From Mucilaginibacter ginsenosidivorans (GTDB lineage: Bacteria; Bacteroidota; Bacteroidia; Sphingobacteriales; Sphingobacteriaceae), in contig NZ_CP042436.1 of the NCBI RefSeq assembly GCF_007971025.1, forward strand, positions 806,001 to 870,000: DNA of 64,000 nt, read 5' to 3'. The notes under the pieces were generated by a model. That model ran no database searches. It was not told where the DNA came from and saw only the letters and a program-made list of their open reading frames with translations. Of the stretch, positions 51,010-61,056 are shown piece after piece (the first letter of the stretch is position 1; each line of letters opens with the position of its first letter). The position numbers were made by a program, and so were the translations under genes.

Positions 51010-53475
51010 ATGAAGCGTATCGTGCTGCTTTTTATAAGCCTGTTTATCATTTTCGAAGCGACAGCACAAACCAACCCGCCCGCGGATATGGTTACCATTG
51101 AGCAAAACCTTAAAAAGCTGGACGTGCTCGGAAGCGTGTTGTATGTTGCCGCACACCCCGACGATGAGAACACGAGATTACTGGGTTACCTGGCGCAGGA
51201 AAAGCACTACCGCGCCGGCTATTTATCGATGACACGCGGCGACGGCGGTCAGAACCTGATCGGCAATGAACAGGGTGAATTGCTGGGCCTTGTGCGCACG
51301 CAGGAACTATTGGCAGCGCGCAAAGTGGACGGGGCGGAGCAGTTTTTTACGCGTGCAATAGACTTTGGTTTTTCTAAAGGTCCGCAGGAAACGCTTGATT
51401 TCTGGAACAAGGAAAAGGTGTTAGGGGATGTGGTTTGGGTGATACGCAAGTTTAGACCGGACGTGATTATCTGCCGCTTTCCCACGACGGGAGAAGGCGG
51501 GCATGGCAACCACACCGCATCTGCTATACTGGCACAGGAAGCTTTCGCGGCGGCCGCCGACCCCAAACGCTATCCCGAACAGCTAAAATATGTACAGGTA
51601 TGGCAGGCCAAACGTTTGCTATGGAACACTTTCAACTTCGGCAATACCAATACCATCTCTCCCGACCAGTTTAAAATAAATGTAGGCGTGTACAATCCTT
51701 TGCTTGGTAAAGGTTATGGCGAACTTGCAGCGGAGAGCCGCTCAAACCATAAAACGCAGGGCTTTGGCTCGGCCAGGCAGCGTGGCGATGCTTTTGAATA
51801 TTTCAAAACCATTTTGGGCGATGCTCCGAAAGATGACCTGATGGACGGTGTGAACACTACATGGAGCCGTGTAAAAGGCGGCGAAGCTATAGGAAAAGAT
51901 GTTGAGGCTATACAAAAGAATTTTGACCCTGACCATCCTGACAGATCGGTTGCGGATATGGTAAAGGTTTACAGCGAGGTGGAAAAGCTTGGCGACACTT
52001 ATTGGCGCGAACAGAAGACGAGAGGCCTGGCTGACCTGATAGCGGCATCTGCAGGGCTTTGGTTTGAGAGTTATGCTAATGAACAGGCTTATAGCCTGGG
52101 CGATAGCATTGATGTGCGGTCGCAGGTATTGTGCCGCTATAATGACCGTTCAAAAGTGAATGTAGTTGACGGAATGAATTTCGGAGGCGGAGGGAAATCT
52201 ATCCCGGTGAATGAAGTGCAAACCTTTAACAGCAAAGTGCTGGCAGCGAAGATCACCCAACCTTACTGGCTGCGACAAACACATGGGGTTGGTTCATATA
52301 CCATTGACGACGACCAGATGGTTGGGAGCCCGGAAAACCCCGACCTGCCTGCTATTAAATACACTTTTACAATTGAAGGAAAGGTTTTCGAGTACGACCG
52401 CCAATTGGTTTACAAATATGTTGATCCGGCAAAAGGCGAAATATATCAGCCTGTCGAAATTACACCACCGGTAACCGCCAATATTGAAAACAGGGCATAC
52501 ATTTTTAATTCTCAACAACCGCAAACGGTAGAATTGAAGCTGAAAAGCTTTAAAAATGCAGCATCGGGAATGATAAAACTAAGCGCCCCGGTGGGATGGA
52601 AAATAAGCCCGGAAAGCGTTGGCTTCACCAATAAAAACAAGGGCGATGAATGGGAGCAGAATTTTACAATAACCCCATCGGCAAACAGATCACAAACAGG
52701 TGTGCTCGAAGCTGAAGTAAGTGTGGGCAACGATAGAAAAGTTTACAATAACAGCATCCTTTCTATTAATTATAGCCATATTCCTAATATTACCCTATTC
52801 CCTCCCGCACAAGCCAAACTATTGCAACTGGATCTTAAGATCGCCGGAAAAAAGATAGGCTACATTAACGGCGCCGGCGATCTGGTGCCGGATGCTTTGA
52901 AGCAGGTGGGCTACGATGTGAGTGAGCTTAATGAGAACGAAATACTTAACGGCGACCTTTCTGTTTATGATGCCATAGTAGTTGGCGTTCGTGCTTATAA
53001 TGTGGATAAACGGCTGGCCATCGATCAGCCTAAGCTATTGGAATATGTTAAAAATGGCGGCAACCTGCTTGTGCAATATAATAACAGCAGCGGACTTGTG
53101 ACCAAAGAAATTGGGCCATATCCGTTCAAAGTGGTAAATGAGCGTGTTACCGATGAGAATGCGAAAATAACTATCCTCGATCCCAATAACGCGGTTTTAA
53201 ACTATCCAAACAAGATCAGCCGGTCGGATTTTGACGGATGGATACAGGAACGCGGTCTATATTTTACGAAGGATGCCGACCCGCAATATCAAAAGGTTTT
53301 GCGAATGGCTGACCCGGGTGAAGGGCCTAAGGACGGCGCGTTGATAACCACGCAATACGGCAAGGGGCGGTTTATTTACACCTCGCTTGCATTTTTCAGG
53401 CAACTGCCTGCGGGTGTACCGGGTGCGTACCGGCTGTTCATCAATATGCTAAGTAAACCCAGGATCAATCCTTAA
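51010..53475 (+). CDS. PIG-L (LmbE-like) family deacetylase, large secreted form
   Basis: An 821-residue protein with a signal peptide (MKRIVLLFISLFIIFEATAQ). Zinc-binding N-acetyl-sugar deacetylase motifs: VLYVAAHPDDENTRLLGYLA (AHPDDE), SMTRGDGGQN and GHGNHTASAILAQEAF (HxxH-like). After about residue 290 come beta-sandwich domains (PQTVELKLKSFKNAASGMIK) and a C-terminal GATase/ThuA-like part (YDAIVVGVRAYNVDKRLAID). It probably removes acetyl groups from glycans outside the cytoplasm. A TAGATTTG -7-like box lies at 50957-50964. Confidence 0.9.
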   Translation: MKRIVLLFISLFIIFEATAQTNPPADMVTIEQNLKKLDVLGSVLYVAAHPDDENTRLLGYLAQEKHYRAGYLSMTRGDGGQNLIGNEQGELLGLVRTQELLAARKVDGAEQFFTRAIDFGFSKGPQETLDFWNKEKVLGDVVWVIRKFRPDVIICRFPTTGEGGHGNHTASAILAQEAFAAAADPKRYPEQLKYVQVWQAKRLLWNTFNFGNTNTISPDQFKINVGVYNPLLGKGYGELAAESRSNHKTQGFGSARQRGDAFEYFKTILGDAPKDDLMDGVNTTWSRVKGGEAIGKDVEAIQKNFDPDHPDRSVADMVKVYSEVEKLGDTYWREQKTRGLADLIAASAGLWFESYANEQAYSLGDSIDVRSQVLCRYNDRSKVNVVDGMNFGGGGKSIPVNEVQTFNSKVLAAKITQPYWLRQTHGVGSYTIDDDQMVGSPENPDLPAIKYTFTIEGKVFEYDRQLVYKYVDPAKGEIYQPVEITPPVTANIENRAYIFNSQQPQTVELKLKSFKNAASGMIKLSAPVGWKISPESVGFTNKNKGDEWEQNFTITPSANRSQTGVLEAEVSVGNDRKVYNNSILSINYSHIPNITLFPPAQAKLLQLDLKIAGKKIGYINGAGDLVPDALKQVGYDVSELNENEILNGDLSVYDAIVVGVRAYNVDKRLAIDQPKLLEYVKNGGNLLVQYNNSSGLVTKEIGPYPFKVVNERVTDENAKITILDPNNAVLNYPNKISRSDFDGWIQERGLYFTKDADPQYQKVLRMADPGEGPKDGALITTQYGKGRFIYTSLAFFRQLPAGVPGAYRLFINMLSKPRINP

Positions 53476-53479
53476 ACTG

Positions 53480-53523
53480 CAGGGTTTTTGGACCTTTTAA
53501 CAAAAAGGAATCCAAAAACCCTG
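53480..53523 (+). terminator. terminator of the PIG-L gene
   Basis: CAGGGTTTTTGGA (53480-53492) pairs exactly with TCCAAAAACCCTG (53511-53523); an inner CCTTTT/AAAAGG extends the stem. Confidence 0.8.
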
Positions 53524-53684
53524 TTCACTCCCCATAATACGATAATCGCATTGAATTCTATCGTGCCTTGCAACGAAGTATAGCTTGCGAACGTCTTCGT
53601 ATACGATATCAATGCGCCGACGCTTCAATGCTGCGCAGGAACGAAACGGTTACAGTGCGATCTTAAAAACTCAAAATAACAGCC

Positions 53685-56075
53685 ATGTTAAAAAACTATT
53701 TCAAAGTAGCCTTTCGCGGGTTGTGGAAAAACAAATTCTCTTCCTTCATCAATATTTTCGGCCTATCTATAGGCCTTAGCAGCTGCCTGCTGATAGGATT
53801 GTATATCCGGCACGAATTAAGTTATGACCAGTTTCAGCAAAAAGGCGACCGCATTGCGCGCGTAATAATGGAGTATAAATTTGATGGAGCCTTCGAATCG
53901 AAGGCCGGTAATTTTACAAGCACGAAGGTGGCCCCTACTTTCAAAAGGGTTTTTCCCGAAGTGGAGAATGCAGTTAGAATGACTTTATATAACCAGCCCA
54001 TACTGTATAAGGATAAGTTTTTCAACGAAAAAAGTATCATATATGCTGATCCTTCTTTCTTTAAAATGTTCAGCTTTAAACTGTTAAAGGGTGATGCTAA
54101 AACGGCAATTTCTGAGCCGAATGAGATAGTATTTACGCAAACAGCGGCAAAACGATATTTTGGCGATGAGGATCCGATCGGCAAATTGGTTAAAGTGGGC
54201 AGCGATACGGGTGTGTATAAGGTGACGGGCCTGATAGCCGACTGCCCGTCAAACTCGCAGATCAAGTATGATTTCCTGGTCTCATTTTCGTCGCTGCACG
54301 CCGACCAGGAAGAGACCTATTGGGATGCCAACTATACCACCTATTTGTTGCTCAAAAACGAAGCGGCCATAAAAAACCTCCAGGCCAAACTGCCGGCCTT
54401 TATGAAAAAGGAAATGGATGGTAAAGGCGCCACCATCAATTTCTATCTCGAACCATTTAAATGGATACACCTGCACTCTGAATATGATAGTTTCGAACCG
54501 AACAACAGTATCACCTATATTTATATCATAGGCATTGTAGGCGTGCTTATATTGGTTATTGCCTGCTTTACCTATATTAACCTGAGCACAGCGCGGTCAA
54601 TTGAACGCGCTAAGGAAGTAAGCGTCCGTAAGGTAATTGGAGCCGGCAAAAAACAGCTTTTCTGGCAGTTTATAGGCGAATCGGCTCTTTTATGTTCATT
54701 TGCGGTGGTACTTAGCTATATATTTTCGATTTTAGCGCTGCCTTATTTTAACAATCTTACCCAGCGGCAGCTGGAAAGCAGCACCTTTTTTTCTGTGCAA
54801 TTTATTGGGGGTAGTTTACTTATTGTTGCACTTGTAACGTTACTGGCAGGAAGTTACCCCGCATTGATCATTTCCGGTTTCGACCCGATAAAAGGACTTA
54901 AAGGCAAGTTCAAAAATTCCGCCTCCGGCCAGCTGATGCGTAATTCGCTCATTGTGTTCCAGTTCGTTATTTCGGTTTTCCTAATTGTTTCTACCTTCAT
55001 TATGCAGAATCAGTTGTACTACATTCAGCATAAAAAATTAGGATTCGATCGCGACCACGTTCTGGTTTTGCCAATGAATCAGAGTGTTGCAGATAAGCTT
55101 GATATTATCAAGCAGGAATTCAAAACCGATCCGTCCGTAGTAAGCATATCCCACTGCTTTTGGACGCCGGTAAATATATTGTCCGGGTTCAATATGCGTT
55201 CAGCAGCTATGCCTGAAAATTCGCAGCTGGCTGTGAATGCCGAACGTATTGATGAAGATTATATAAAAACAATGGGGATGGATATTGTTGCAGGCTCCGA
55301 CCTTACGCGGCAAGACGTTAAAGATGTATCCCATGAAAAGAGTGAAGACAATATCTTCCATTTTATACTTAATGAATCCGCCGCAAAAGCACTTGGATGG
55401 ACGCCGCAACAGGCAGTCGGCAAAAAGATGTTCCTGGATGCAACACGACCCGGGTATGTAAGAGGGGTAGTTAAGGACTTCAATTTTCAGTCGATGCACT
55501 ATGCGATCAAACCGCTGGTGCTTTTCCCTGACAACTACGGCAGGAGTTTGCTGGTAAAGATAAATGGCGCTGATCTGAAAAAGACCATCGCCGGTATACG
55601 ATCCAAATGGGGAAGCCTGGTGCCATCGATACCCTTTACTTACCGTTTCCTGGATGATGACTACGACAAGCTATATGGTTCTGAACTGCGTTTGGGAAAA
55701 GTGATGGATGTATTTTCGGCTATTGCTATCGTGCTTGCCTGTCTTGGGCTGTTTGGCTTATCATCGTATTCCATCCAGCAACGCATGAAGGAAGTGACTA
55801 TTCGGAAAGTTTTAGGGGCATCAGTATCAAATTTAACTTTTGTGTTGTCCAAAAACTTTTTATGGCTCTCGCTTATTGCTATTGTTATCGCGTTCCCTTT
55901 TACCTGGTATGCCATGAGTGAATGGCTGCAAGGTTTTAACTATCACATCAATATCGAATGGTGGATGTTCGTTGCTGCGGGCGCAGCTGTTATACTGATC
56001 GTGTTTATTACGGTAAGCTTTCAGTCGGTAAAGGCGGCTTTTGCCAACCCGATAAAGACGCTGAGGATGGAATGA
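53685..56075 (+). CDS. MacB/FtsX-type ABC transporter permease
   Basis: A 796-residue protein of the duplicated Bacteroidota permease group. Start: MLKNYFKVAFRGLWKNKFSS, first membrane segment FINIFGLSIGLSSCLLIGLY. A periplasmic MacB_PCD domain follows, then FtsX-type three-helix blocks (YIIGIVGVLILVIACFTYIN, RAKEVSVRKVIGAGKKQLFW). The second half repeats the plan and ends with VTIRKVLGASVSNLTFVLSK. No ATPase partner lies in the window, as is common for these lone genes. Substrate unknown. Confidence 0.92.
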   Translation: MLKNYFKVAFRGLWKNKFSSFINIFGLSIGLSSCLLIGLYIRHELSYDQFQQKGDRIARVIMEYKFDGAFESKAGNFTSTKVAPTFKRVFPEVENAVRMTLYNQPILYKDKFFNEKSIIYADPSFFKMFSFKLLKGDAKTAISEPNEIVFTQTAAKRYFGDEDPIGKLVKVGSDTGVYKVTGLIADCPSNSQIKYDFLVSFSSLHADQEETYWDANYTTYLLLKNEAAIKNLQAKLPAFMKKEMDGKGATINFYLEPFKWIHLHSEYDSFEPNNSITYIYIIGIVGVLILVIACFTYINLSTARSIERAKEVSVRKVIGAGKKQLFWQFIGESALLCSFAVVLSYIFSILALPYFNNLTQRQLESSTFFSVQFIGGSLLIVALVTLLAGSYPALIISGFDPIKGLKGKFKNSASGQLMRNSLIVFQFVISVFLIVSTFIMQNQLYYIQHKKLGFDRDHVLVLPMNQSVADKLDIIKQEFKTDPSVVSISHCFWTPVNILSGFNMRSAAMPENSQLAVNAERIDEDYIKTMGMDIVAGSDLTRQDVKDVSHEKSEDNIFHFILNESAAKALGWTPQQAVGKKMFLDATRPGYVRGVVKDFNFQSMHYAIKPLVLFPDNYGRSLLVKINGADLKKTIAGIRSKWGSLVPSIPFTYRFLDDDYDKLYGSELRLGKVMDVFSAIAIVLACLGLFGLSSYSIQQRMKEVTIRKVLGASVSNLTFVLSKNFLWLSLIAIVIAFPFTWYAMSEWLQGFNYHINIEWWMFVAAGAAVILIVFITVSFQSVKAAFANPIKTLRME

Positions 56076-56156
56076 GAGCAAGCTTAATTTTAAAAAATAA
56101 CCTCTTGCTACGCATTACAGAAACAATTACTTTTGCACAGTTGTAATAAACATATC

Positions 56157-56351
56157 ATGGCACATCATCAACCCGCAGAGAAAGAAAAAAATATTGATTC
56201 GCTGTACTACCTGGTAGCAGTGGTTTGCGGCCTGTTCACAGGCGTAGTTATTGATAACGGCATTGGATGGATCATCACATTCGGAGTTCTGTTCCTGTTG
56301 TTTGCTGCTTTGTTCCTGCAGGTATTTGTACGCGGCCGTGAGCAACGCTGA
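56157..56351 (+). CDS. small two-helix membrane protein
   Basis: A 64-residue protein with two membrane segments (YYLVAVVCGLFTGVVIDNGI and WIITFGVLFLLFAALFLQVF). ATG at 56157 with an A-rich leader. It overlaps the next small ORF by 14 bp and precedes the sodium/solute symporter, so the three are probably one transcript. No family name known to me. Confidence 0.65.
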   Translation: MAHHQPAEKEKNIDSLYYLVAVVCGLFTGVVIDNGIGWIITFGVLFLLFAALFLQVFVRGREQR

Positions 56352-56463
56352 TCCTGATCTTCCCTCATTCATAAAAACATGGAACCAGTTTTACGGTATT
56401 GTTATCGTATGGCTGGTTTTTTTGATTTTGGTATTTTGGCTCATCACTGTGTCATTTAAATAG
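56338..56463 (+). CDS. tiny single-helix membrane protein ahead of the symporter
   Basis: GTG at 56338 gives a 41-residue protein: polar start SNADPDLPSFIKTWNQFYGI, then one membrane segment VIVWLVFLILVFWLITVSF. It overlaps the preceding gene by 14 bp (translational coupling) and lies 82 bp before the symporter. Its strongly hydrophobic, correctly sized helix and position suggest a small subunit of the transporter; this is inference. Confidence 0.55.
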   Translation: MSNADPDLPSFIKTWNQFYGIVIVWLVFLILVFWLITVSFK

Positions 56464-56545
56464 ACATTATTCCAAATTTCCGTTAAATTGCCAAAAAACT
56501 GCTGATATTCACCGTCAGTCATTTCAACCTTTTTGCCTGAATTAA

Positions 56546-58237
56546 ATGAGTTTAACCGACTGGATAGTACTGGGGGTTACGATATTGGGTATCGTGGTTT
56601 ACGGTATTTGGAAAAGCGGCAAAAATCAAAACATTGACCAGTACCTGATGGGTAGCCGGTCGATGCCCTGGTATACGGTAGGATTATCAGTAATGGCCAC
56701 ACAGGCCAGCGCAATCACCTTTTTATCGGCACCAGGTCAGGCATATTCAGACGGAATGCGTTTTGTGCAGTTCTATTTCGGCCTGCCACTGGCTATGATC
56801 GTCCTTTGTATCACCTTTGTACCTATCTTCAGCCGGCTGAAAGTTTACACGGCCTATGAATTCCTTGAACAGCGCTTCGACCTGAAAACCCGCGCGCTTA
56901 CTGCTTTTCTTTTTCTTATACAACGGGGGCTGTCGACAGGTATAACCATTTACGCGCCATCTATAATCCTGTCGACCATACTGAATATCAATACGGTTTA
57001 TACCACGCTTTTTATAGGCGGACTGGTGATATTTTATACCGTTTACGGCGGTACCAAGGCCGTATCATATACACAACTATTGCAAATGAGCATCATATTT
57101 TTGGGGATGTTCGCGGCGGGGGCGCTGGTAGTTACCCTGTTACCGCACGGCGTAGGCTTTACAAAGGCGTTACACCTGGCAGGCAAACTTGGCCGGATGA
57201 ATGTCATCGACTGGAAATTCGACCTCAATAACCGGTATACCGTTTGGAGCGGGATAATAGGCGGATTCTTTTTACAACTCTCTTATTTCGGTACCGACCA
57301 AAGCCAGGTCGGCCGTTATTTAACAGGAAGCTCAATAGGGCAAAGCAGGTTGGGTTTGATCATGAACGGCCTCATCAAAATACCTATGCAATTTTTGATA
57401 TTACTGATCGGTGTGCTGGTTTTTGCGTTTTATCAGTTCCATCAGCCGCCCATGTTCTTTAATCAATACGAGGTTAAACAGGTTAAGGCCAGCAAATACG
57501 GCGCTGAATATAACGGATTGGAAAAACAATATTCGGCCGCTTTTGAACAAAAAAAAGCCTCTGCGGAGAGTTTTTCCACGGCGTCAGGGAATAAGGATGA
57601 GGCTAAAATAAGCGCAGCAGGTATGGCGCTGAAAGAAGCCGATGCACAACAAAAAACTATAAGAAATAAGGCGATAGCCCTGATAAAAAAGAACAATGGG
57701 AAGGCCGACACAGATACCAATTACGTATTCCTCAATTTTGTGACCCATTATTTACCGAGGGGACTTATAGGTTTGCTTATTGCGATCGTATTCCTGGCGT
57801 CCATGGGCTCTACGGCAAGTGCACTTAACTCGCTTGCATCGACAACGGTTGTTGATATTTACAAACGTATCATCAACCCCGGAGCGCCTGATAAGGCCTA
57901 CCTGGATGCTTCGCGATTGGCAACCGTTTTTTGGGGAGTGGTTTGCATTGGGATGGCTCTATATGCAGGAAAAATGGGTAATTTGCTGGAAGCCGTGAAC
58001 CAACTCGGCTCCTACATTTACGGGACGATATTAGGCGTATTTGTAGTGGCTTTTTACCTGAAAAAAATACGGGGAACGTCGGTGTTTATTGCGGCCGTCG
58101 TATCGGAAGTTATCATAATCATCCTGGGCCTTAGCAATGCCATTGCCTACCTGTGGCTGAACGCAATAGGCTGTTTCCTGGTGATTATTATAGCATTCGT
58201 CATAAATGTGATAATGCCGAAGAAGCTACAGGCATAG
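56546..58237 (+). CDS. sodium:solute symporter (SSS family)
   Basis: A 563-residue transporter with about 13 segments. Family marks: WIVLGVTILGIVVYGIWKSG, QYLMGSRSMPWYTVGLSVMA, TQASAITFLSAPGQAYSDGM, FGLPLAMIVLCITFVPIFSR and GFFLQLSYFGTDQSQVGRYL. A soluble Lys/Ala/Glu-rich loop (about 310-380) lies between two segments; it is unusually long for the family but typical for the Bacteroidota branch. Substrate (sugar, sialic acid or similar) cannot be told. Confidence 0.92.
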   Translation: MSLTDWIVLGVTILGIVVYGIWKSGKNQNIDQYLMGSRSMPWYTVGLSVMATQASAITFLSAPGQAYSDGMRFVQFYFGLPLAMIVLCITFVPIFSRLKVYTAYEFLEQRFDLKTRALTAFLFLIQRGLSTGITIYAPSIILSTILNINTVYTTLFIGGLVIFYTVYGGTKAVSYTQLLQMSIIFLGMFAAGALVVTLLPHGVGFTKALHLAGKLGRMNVIDWKFDLNNRYTVWSGIIGGFFLQLSYFGTDQSQVGRYLTGSSIGQSRLGLIMNGLIKIPMQFLILLIGVLVFAFYQFHQPPMFFNQYEVKQVKASKYGAEYNGLEKQYSAAFEQKKASAESFSTASGNKDEAKISAAGMALKEADAQQKTIRNKAIALIKKNNGKADTDTNYVFLNFVTHYLPRGLIGLLIAIVFLASMGSTASALNSLASTTVVDIYKRIINPGAPDKAYLDASRLATVFWGVVCIGMALYAGKMGNLLEAVNQLGSYIYGTILGVFVVAFYLKKIRGTSVFIAAVVSEVIIIILGLSNAIAYLWLNAIGCFLVIIIAFVINVIMPKKLQA

Positions 58238-58238
58238 A

Positions 58239-58280
58239 AGAAAAGCCCCGGAATTTTTGAAACCCCGGAGCTTTTCTTTT
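58239..58280. terminator. bidirectional terminator
   Basis: AGAAAAGCCCCGG pairs (with one bulge) with CCCCGGAGCTTTTCT. It lies between the convergent symporter and DUF2911 genes, with T-runs on both sides. Confidence 0.75.
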
Positions 58281-58294
58281 CAGTAATATCAAAA

Positions 58295-59140
58295 TTATTT
58301 ACTTGCCTGGTCGGCAACAGCCTGGTTCAGCCGCACATATTCGGGATCATTATCAGCTTTTGCCAGCTTTACACCCTCCTGGGCAGTTTTCAATGCCCCG
58401 GCCTTGTCGCCCATTTTTAGTTGGATGCGTGCTTTCCAAACTTTATAAAAAGCAGATTGAGGGTGTTCCTTTTCGGCGGTGCTGATCCATTCCAGCGCTT
58501 TGGTCAGGTCTTTGCCGTTCTCATAATAATAAAGGGCGGCATCAAAATATGGCTTCTTATCGTTGTTCATCACGTCATCGATGTTCGCCATGATCTTCGA
58601 GTCGACCTCTGTACTGATAGGAAATGAAAAAGAAATATTTTCCCAGCGCATTTCGAGATCGCACTTTGTCCTGTCGACATTGTTAAACTGGAACGTCAGT
58701 GTTTCAAGCGGGTCGGCATATTTCATGGTTTTTACCTTAAAGCGCAGAATATCATCTGTTTGCTTATAGGTGTAGGCGCCCCACTGGTGTGCCGTTTTGT
58801 TCAGGATGACAGTCCATTCATTTTGATCAGGAATAGAGAACAGACCATACTCACCGGCCGGTATTTTGTTGCCATTGATGATCACATCGTCGCTGAATTT
58901 AATAATAGTAGCTGCGTTTGCACCGGTGCGCCATACAACGCCATAGGGCTCCATTCCACCGAATATCTTCCGTCCTTTTACATTCGGACGCGAATAGATA
59001 AGGGTAATTTTTCCTAATCCAAGATCCTGTTCAATAGTTTGGGTCGAACTTAATTGCGGGGTTTTAAGCGCTTGCGCATGGCTGCTTAGTGACGCGCATG
59101 CCAATAGCATCGCTGTCAGATAAATATATATTTTCTTCAT
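58295..59140 (-). CDS. secreted DUF2911 protein
   Basis: A 281-residue protein with signal peptide (MKKIYIYLTAMLLACASLSS). The DUF2911 domain covers residues 30-170: ITLIYSRPNVKGRKIFGGME, PYGVVWRTGANAATIIKFSD, IPAGEYGLFSIPDQNEWTVI. The last 90 residues look like a tetratricopeptide-type helix pair (YYENGKDLTKALEWISTAEK). Function unknown; typical of Bacteroidota. Confidence 0.88.
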   Translation of the reverse strand: MKKIYIYLTAMLLACASLSSHAQALKTPQLSSTQTIEQDLGLGKITLIYSRPNVKGRKIFGGMEPYGVVWRTGANAATIIKFSDDVIINGNKIPAGEYGLFSIPDQNEWTVILNKTAHQWGAYTYKQTDDILRFKVKTMKYADPLETLTFQFNNVDRTKCDLEMRWENISFSFPISTEVDSKIMANIDDVMNNDKKPYFDAALYYYENGKDLTKALEWISTAEKEHPQSAFYKVWKARIQLKMGDKAGALKTAQEGVKLAKADNDPEYVRLNQAVADQASK

Positions 59141-59240
59141 AATCGGTTTTACAGCGTCTAATTTATCATTATATCATCATCAAATAAAATGCTGTTGGTA
59201 ATGACAATGTAAACAAGTGAAGTTGAACAAGTTCAATCAC

Positions 59241-59272
59241 AAAAAAACCCGGCTATAAGCCAGGTTTTCTTA
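59241..59272 (-). terminator. terminator of the HtrA gene
   Basis: On the minus strand AAAACCTGGC-TTAT-AGCCGGGTTTT is followed by TTTTG. Imperfect but with a clear T-run. Confidence 0.7.
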
Positions 59273-59290
59273 TTACAAAACTATTAATAC

Positions 59291-60856
59291 TTACTGATCG
59301 TCACCGGGATCACCCTGCTGAAACATATTGTTAAAGCTTCCGCCGTCAGGGTAATAACCGCTGATAAGCAGGGTGCCTTTTTTCGAATTAGCCAGTGCTT
59401 TGCTGATGTCATCCGAGTTGTTCACTGGTTGTTTATTAATGCTGGTTATGATAGAACCAACAGGTATTTGCGTATCGTCGAACAATAACCCCGGGCGAAC
59501 CTGGGTTACAACCACACCCGAATTTACATGGTATTTTGCTTTTTGATCGGCTGAAAGCGGTTTAAAGCTCGCTCCCAGTTTATTGTACATTTCCTCCGCC
59601 GATTTATTCATAACCGTACGGCTGGCCAGGTTGCCTGCATCCGCTTTTAATGTAACGGACACATTCCTTTCGCTGCCGTCATGTAATACAGTGAGGTTTA
59701 TTTTATCACCGGGCTGTAAGCGGGCAACAGGTTCCTGCAGATCGGAGGACTCATAAACTGTTTTACCGTTTACCTTGGTTATAATATCGCCGTGCTGTAA
59801 ACCAGCTTGTGCGGCGCCGCTGTTAGCCGCTACATCGTCGATATACAAGCCAACATTTTTATCGATATGTAAAGCATTGGCAGCATCCTCATCAAGTTCT
59901 TTAAAGCTTACGCCAAGATACCCGCGTTTAACGGCGCCGTATTTTTCAATATCGCCCAAGACCTTTTTGGCCAGGTTGATGGGTATAGCGAAACCATAAC
60001 CTTCATACGAACCTGTTTGCGAAGCGATGGCCGAGTTGATACCGATAAGTTCGCCATTGGCGTTTACCAATGCGCCGCCGCTGTTGCCCGGGTTAATGGC
60101 AGCATCAGTTTGTATAAATGACTCGATGCCGGTGTTTAATTGTTTGCCGCTTTGGCGTTGTCCGCGCATGCGTCCGAATGGAGTCATTTGATCCTGCTCG
60201 CGGTTTTCACTCCCGATGATACCGATGCCGCGGCCTTTGGCGCTAACGATACCCGCGGTAACGGTTGAGGTCAGCCTGAACGGATTGCCTACTGCCAATA
60301 CCCATTCGCCTACTTTAACTGCATCAGAATTGCCGAATTTTACGATAGGCAAATTGTCTGCGCTTATCTTAATAAGGGCAAGGTCGGTATTGGGGTCGGT
60401 ACCTACTACTTTAGCTGTAAAATGGCGGTGGTCATTGGTAACAACTTCAACTTTCGAAGCTTTTTCAACCACGTGGTTATTGGTTACGATATAGCCATCG
60501 GGCGAAATAATAACACCCGAACCGGAGGCCATTTGGGGCCCCTGTGGTACCGCGCGCTGGCCAAACATGTCGCCAAATAGTTGCTGCATCTGGTCCTGCC
60601 CCGAGTTATCCTGGTTGGTGTATGTTGTGCGTATGTAAACTACGGCAGGCGTTACTTCTGCCGCTGCTACGGTAAGGTCAACCTCACCTGCTGACGACAA
60701 ATTTGCCGGGGGTAAAGGGTTGTTTGCAAAGTAAACTTTCTGTTTATCTTCAAGACTCATATTGCTCGAGTATTGATGCTCGACCACCTTGTATGTGCCC
60801 AACGCAAGGGCGCCGCCAAGGAAAGCGGTTAGTACTGTTAAACCAAACTTTTTCAT
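59291..60856 (-). CDS. HtrA/Deg-type periplasmic serine protease
   Basis: A 521-residue protein (ATG at 60856). N-terminal membrane anchor or signal (KFGLTVLTAFLGGALALGTY). Trypsin-like domain with full triad: IVTNNHVVEKASKVEV (His), DPNTDLALIKI (Asp), NPGNSGGALVNANGEL (Ser). Two PDZ domains follow (GYLGVSFKELDEDAANALHI, AQAGLQHGDIITKVNGK; VVVTQVRPGLLFDDTQI). It degrades or refolds damaged proteins in the periplasm. Confidence 0.94.
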   Translation of the reverse strand: MKKFGLTVLTAFLGGALALGTYKVVEHQYSSNMSLEDKQKVYFANNPLPPANLSSAGEVDLTVAAAEVTPAVVYIRTTYTNQDNSGQDQMQQLFGDMFGQRAVPQGPQMASGSGVIISPDGYIVTNNHVVEKASKVEVVTNDHRHFTAKVVGTDPNTDLALIKISADNLPIVKFGNSDAVKVGEWVLAVGNPFRLTSTVTAGIVSAKGRGIGIIGSENREQDQMTPFGRMRGQRQSGKQLNTGIESFIQTDAAINPGNSGGALVNANGELIGINSAIASQTGSYEGYGFAIPINLAKKVLGDIEKYGAVKRGYLGVSFKELDEDAANALHIDKNVGLYIDDVAANSGAAQAGLQHGDIITKVNGKTVYESSDLQEPVARLQPGDKINLTVLHDGSERNVSVTLKADAGNLASRTVMNKSAEEMYNKLGASFKPLSADQKAKYHVNSGVVVTQVRPGLLFDDTQIPVGSIITSINKQPVNNSDDISKALANSKKGTLLISGYYPDGGSFNNMFQQGDPGDDQ

Positions 60857-61056
60857 TGTATTATTCACCTTTCTTTTACTATGTTTAATTCACTGATAAG
60901 ATACAGTGATCAAATTTAATACCATATAGACGTTATAATCAATGGTAAGTTATGCGTAATTGTGTTAAATTTTGTTAAATAAAATGACAATACGCTTTAA
61001 AATTTGTCAGGGCTTATTGTTTCTTTTGTAAAAACGTTATTTATTTAACAGCTGAA

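Noticed and set aside
53585..53779. 64-codon ORF ahead of the ABC permease
   Set aside because: Overlaps the permease start in another frame and lacks any feature.
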